10,322 nt of DNA from Paenibacillus sp. UBA6285 (GTDB lineage: Bacteria; Bacillota; Bacilli; Paenibacillales; Paenibacillaceae), in the NCBI GenBank assembly GCA_002438345.1, contig DJUJ01000085.1, forward strand, positions 15,475 through 25,796, read 5' to 3'. Both the position numbers and the translations under genes were made by a program. Below the pieces are notes generated by a model. It was given only the letters and a program-made list of their open reading frames with translations, was not told the DNA's origin and made no database searches. How positions within the stretch are numbered: the stretch's first letter is position 1; every line of letters begins with the position of its first letter. Below are positions 8,088-10,322 of this stretch, in pieces.

Positions 8088-8858
8088 TTATCTGGTGTCC
8101 AAACGGTCGACATAAACTCTGCCTTTATGGTCTATCGAGCATAGAAATACATCCCGAAAATCCGATACTCCCTTTTGGCGGATCTGGGTTCTTAGCCAGA
8201 ACCTTGTTTTTCCTATCATCTCTAAATTATGATCCTGGACCTTTCCATCCATAATCAGTGGAATAGGAAGTCCTTCATATCTGATTTTGTTCTTCGGCAG
8301 ACTAATCTTCTGGCTGCTTTCATCTGCATTCTCGTTGGTCTCGTTCTTATTGTTCTCAGCAACTAAACTGCTATTGCCTGATTGATTGGAAGATGAAATC
8401 CCTTTGTCCTTCTCGAAAACAGTGAGCTGACCACTAGGCTCGAGGATCGCAAATTCCACATCAGCAGGACTAGCGATGTTCTGACCGCGTAATTGCTGCA
8501 GCAGATCGTCAATATTGTACCTCTGCTTACGCATCTCCCCCCGGTGCAACTTGCCGCCAGAAATGAGGATGCTCGGTTTACCGTCCATTAAAAGCCGAAG
8601 TTTTCTACTCTTAAGACTGAGCTGAGCAACCAGAACTTGAATGATAACCAATGTTGCCATCGGAACCAGACCTTCGTAAATCGGCCGATTAATATCCTCA
8701 ATCACAAAAACAGCAATCTCAGCAATCATGATTGAGATCGTTAGATCAAATACAGATAGCTTTCCGATTTCCCTCTTCCCCATGATACGCATGCACAGGA
8801 ATATGAAGAAATACATCAGCACGGTCAAGAAGATATGGGTAGTGATATGCTGGGACAT
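8088..8858 (-). CDS. DUF421 / YetF-type membrane protein (YrbG-like)
   Basis: The function is not firmly known; some YetF/DUF421 proteins have been linked to spore membrane and resistance properties. The protein has 256 residues from the ATG at 8858: three helices (about 8-24, 36-54, 60-80), the signature GKREIGKLSVFDLTIS (27-42), and a cytoplasmic YetF-type domain in two parts. The first part (88-150) includes DGKPSILISGGKL; the second (189-254) includes GLPIPLIMDGKV. They are joined by a low-complexity linker (about 152-188) rich in Ser, Asn and Glu. The frame is open upstream to a GTG at 8960, but the extra 34 residues are polar, have no ribosome site and are unlike the family N-terminus, whereas GGAGGGG lies 11 bases before 8858. 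The position next to spoVB matches yrbG in Bacillus. Confidence 0.88.
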   Translation of the reverse strand: MSQHITTHIFLTVLMYFFIFLCMRIMGKREIGKLSVFDLTISIMIAEIAVFVIEDINRPIYEGLVPMATLVIIQVLVAQLSLKSRKLRLLMDGKPSILISGGKLHRGEMRKQRYNIDDLLQQLRGQNIASPADVEFAILEPSGQLTVFEKDKGISSSNQSGNSSLVAENNKNETNENADESSQKISLPKNKIRYEGLPIPLIMDGKVQDHNLEMIGKTRFWLRTQIRQKGVSDFRDVFLCSIDHKGRVYVDRLDTR

Positions 8859-8960
8859 ATAGCTTCGCTCCCCTCCACTCTCACCCGCAGACTTGTTTCT
8901 CGGGCGGATTAATGTAACCCTATTCTGACCGCTCTGCACAGGGAACATTCGGAAGCTCAC

Positions 8961-8988
8961 ATATTAATTAATGGTAAAAAGGCTTCAA
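8961..8988 (-). promoter_or_regulatory. Possible sigma-A promoter of the DUF421 gene
   Basis: On the minus strand TTGAAG (8988-8983) and TAATAT (8966-8961) are 16 bases apart, 8 of 12 consensus positions. This would give a leader of about 95 bases before the ATG at 8858. The region is A+T-rich, so a chance match is quite possible. Confidence 0.3.
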
Positions 8989-9000
8989 TGCCCATTCTTG

Positions 9001-9029
9001 TACTATTGGGGCAAGCCTCCCCATACAAT
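9001..9029 (+). promoter_or_regulatory. Sigma-E-like (mother-cell sporulation) promoter of the yrzE-like gene
   Basis: TACTATT (9001-9007) and CATACAAT (9022-9029) are separated by 14 bases. The B. subtilis sigma-E consensus is roughly KMATATT, 14-15 bases, CATACAnT; the -10 matches fully and the -35 at six of seven positions. As a sigma-A promoter it would be poor, since TTGTAC and TACAAT are 20 bases apart. A TGGGG/CCCCA dyad (9007-9011 and 9019-9023) fills the spacer. Sigma-K recognises a similar -10 and cannot be excluded. Confidence 0.55.
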
Positions 9030-9092
9030 GAATAATAACTTATGTAGATTAGTCTTTCTTATATTTTCAAAAAAACTTTAGGAGGTTGTACC

Positions 9093-9485
9093 ATGTATTT
9101 AATCCGGCGCCTGTTCTCATGGAGAATAGCCAATCCTGTGTTATCCGGCCTATGTCGATCATTCCTTTGGATGCTGCTGGGCGCGTTTGTCCTCTCTCTT
9201 TTATTATGGGGCAGCGGTCTGAAGGAGCAGGATCTCACCATGTACACTTATATTGTACACGGCATAGCTGCAGCATTCGGAGGACTAACCGCCGGTCGCA
9301 GAGCCACGAACAAAGGCTGGTATCAAGGAAGTCTTACAGGCATCTTTTATGGAATTATCGTTCTGTTAATTGGATTTCTGGCACTCGATAGCTCACCTTC
9401 TGGTGTTGACCTTCTTTGGGTTTTGGCCGCAGCAGCAATCGGTGCTTTAGGCGGAATGTTTGGTGTTAATTTACAAAAAAGCTAA
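9093..9485 (+). CDS. TIGR04086 (YrzE-like) four-helix membrane protein
   Basis: The 130-residue integral membrane protein has four hydrophobic segments (about 17-40, 50-68, 78-98, 106-125) and a short basic N-terminus. GGLTAGRRATNKGW (63-76), followed by a glycine-rich helix, is characteristic of the TIGR04086 family, whose members have no known biochemical function. The position downstream of spoVB and a yrbG-like gene matches yrzE of B. subtilis. The start is ATG at 9093 with AGGAGG seven bases upstream. The sigma-E-like promoter 64 bases before the ATG suggests expression in the sporulating mother cell, which is an inference. No terminator hairpin is seen after it, so the PAP2 gene may be partly cotranscribed. 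Confidence 0.85.
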   Translation: MYLIRRLFSWRIANPVLSGLCRSFLWMLLGAFVLSLLLWGSGLKEQDLTMYTYIVHGIAAAFGGLTAGRRATNKGWYQGSLTGIFYGIIVLLIGFLALDSSPSGVDLLWVLAAAAIGALGGMFGVNLQKS

Positions 9486-9575
9486 AATTAATATTTCATT
9501 AAATTCGAAACATTCCTTGAAAATATGTTAAACTGTGATCATCTGACTTCATAAAGAGAATCAAGGAGGCTTCGA

Positions 9576-9599
9576 TTGCTTTGTTTTACCAATCAATGA
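9576..9599 (+). other. Possible 7-codon leader frame overlapping the PAP2 start
   Basis: TTG at 9576 lies six bases after a perfect AAGGAGG (9563-9569). It opens a seven-codon frame (MLCFTNQ) that ends at TGA 9597-9599, overlapping the ATG at 9596 (ATGA) that is in frame with the PAP2 protein. This could be a translationally coupled leader, or the site may simply serve the in-frame TTG at 9581. Confidence 0.3.
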
Positions 9600-10322
9600 A
9601 CCATATTGTTTTGTACACAGTTGCATTAGTAGTGATTTTAATATGGGTTGGCGCTCGTCGTAATCCAATCATGGCAGTAGTTGAAATTGGGAAAGAGATG
9701 CTGCGATCATATAAGTTTTTGCTACTGATGGCAGGAATGTTTGGTGTACTGGTCTTGAATAAATACGAACTGCAAATTGAAGAAAAAATGCATCTTGCCT
9801 CAGATTATACGTCATTTGTATTTGGACTAGAGGGGCATTTTGTCCAAGCTGTTCAGGATATCTTCTATAGTCCATGGTTAACACCTGTCATAGTCTTCTT
9901 CTACATTTTTATGCTTCAATCTGTATTAGCAGCTTCATTAGGTGTCTATCTGTTAGATAAGAACCGTGTGATGCTGTATGCAACCTGCTATGCTATTATC
10001 ATTAACTATGCCGTGGCGATTCCATTCTATCTATACTTCCCTGTGAATGAGGTATGGTCCTACGTACCTGCAGGCGTTAAGTTTACTATGCTGGATGTAT
10101 TTCCGAAGTTTGAGCAGGAGTACCGACCTCTATCCGGTCTCAACAACTGCTTCCCGAGTCTACATACGTCCATTTCTGTTACGATGGCACTACTGGCATT
10201 CCGTTCAGGAAATCGCCGGTGGATGGTCATTACGAGTATTTCCGCAGTCGTAATCGTCTTTGGTATATTCTATCTGGGCATTCATTGGTTGACAGATATG
10301 ATAGGCGGCACCCTTCTAGCAG
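9581..10322 (+). CDS. PAP2-superfamily (Aur1-like) membrane lipid phosphatase/transferase, 3' end missing
   Basis: The frame runs off the right edge without a stop; 247 residues are visible from TTG at 9581. It has about six hydrophobic segments (around 9-25, 44-60, 100-125, 132-152, 214-234, with another starting near 240). The PAP2 catalytic motifs are CFPSLHTS (190-197, His195) and GIHWLTD (233-239, His235 and Asp239), the pattern of the Aur1/inositol-phosphorylceramide-synthase-like branch. A KFEQEYRP stretch (176-183) resembles the first PAP2 motif but is one residue short of KX6RP. Such enzymes transfer or remove lipid phosphate groups at the outer membrane face; the substrate here is unknown. 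The start is uncertain: TTG 9581 is 11 bases after AAGGAGG, while ATG 9596 could be used through coupling to a short leader frame. Confidence 0.88.
   Translation, partial: MFYQSMNHIVLYTVALVVILIWVGARRNPIMAVVEIGKEMLRSYKFLLLMAGMFGVLVLNKYELQIEEKMHLASDYTSFVFGLEGHFVQAVQDIFYSPWLTPVIVFFYIFMLQSVLAASLGVYLLDKNRVMLYATCYAIIINYAVAIPFYLYFPVNEVWSYVPAGVKFTMLDVFPKFEQEYRPLSGLNNCFPSLHTSISVTMALLAFRSGNRRWMVITSISAVVIVFGIFYLGIHWLTDMIGGTLLA

Noticed and set aside
8859..8960. Longer DUF421 protein starting at GTG 8960
   Set aside because: There is no ribosome site, and the added 34 residues are polar and precede a normal family N-terminus that has its own ribosome site.

Overview
The window looks like a chromosomal segment of a spore-forming Firmicute, most likely a Paenibacillus or a close relative. 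This is inferred from three things: the gene order, which resembles the recJ - secDF - yrzD(comN) - spoVB - yrbG - yrzE neighbourhood of Bacillus subtilis; secD and secF being separate genes (they are fused in B. subtilis); and a sporulation gene in a moderate-G+C background with strong AGGAGG-type ribosome binding sites. No RNA genes, insertion sequences, phage genes or CRISPR arrays were seen. The content is mostly housekeeping.

Left part (1-5816, minus strand). A short intergenic repeat with a 64-base period lies just past the 3' end of recJ. Reading right to left, secD and secF overlap by 11 bases and end at a strong hairpin terminator. A cation-diffusion-facilitator (CDF)-like membrane protein gene follows, with recJ 29 bases behind it. 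secD has a near-consensus vegetative promoter (TTGACG, 17-base spacer, TATAAT) and a leader of only about 32 bases.

Middle (5817-8083). A small ComN/YrzD-type post-transcriptional regulator gene (minus strand) is divergent from spoVB (plus strand), with 196 bases between them. SpoVB is a MATE/MVF-superfamily flippase homologue needed for spore cortex formation in Bacillus.

Right part (8084-10322). A DUF421/YetF-type membrane protein gene (minus strand) converges on spoVB with only 4 bases between the stop codons. A TIGR04086/YrzE-type four-helix membrane protein follows on the plus strand, behind what looks like a sigma-E (mother-cell sporulation) promoter. Last is a PAP2/Aur1-type membrane lipid phosphatase or transferase, cut off by the window end.

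Functional picture. SecD and SecF use proton flow to help Sec export. RecJ is a 5'-3' single-strand exonuclease for repair. SpoVB, and possibly the YrzE-like protein, belong to spore formation. The PAP2 protein probably acts on membrane lipids. The points most worth a second look are the repeat next to recJ, the apparent loss of metal ligands in the CDF-like protein, the sigma-E-like promoter with a dyad in its spacer, and the tiny leader frame whose stop overlaps a possible start of the PAP2 gene. I found no convincing evidence of a wholly new system.
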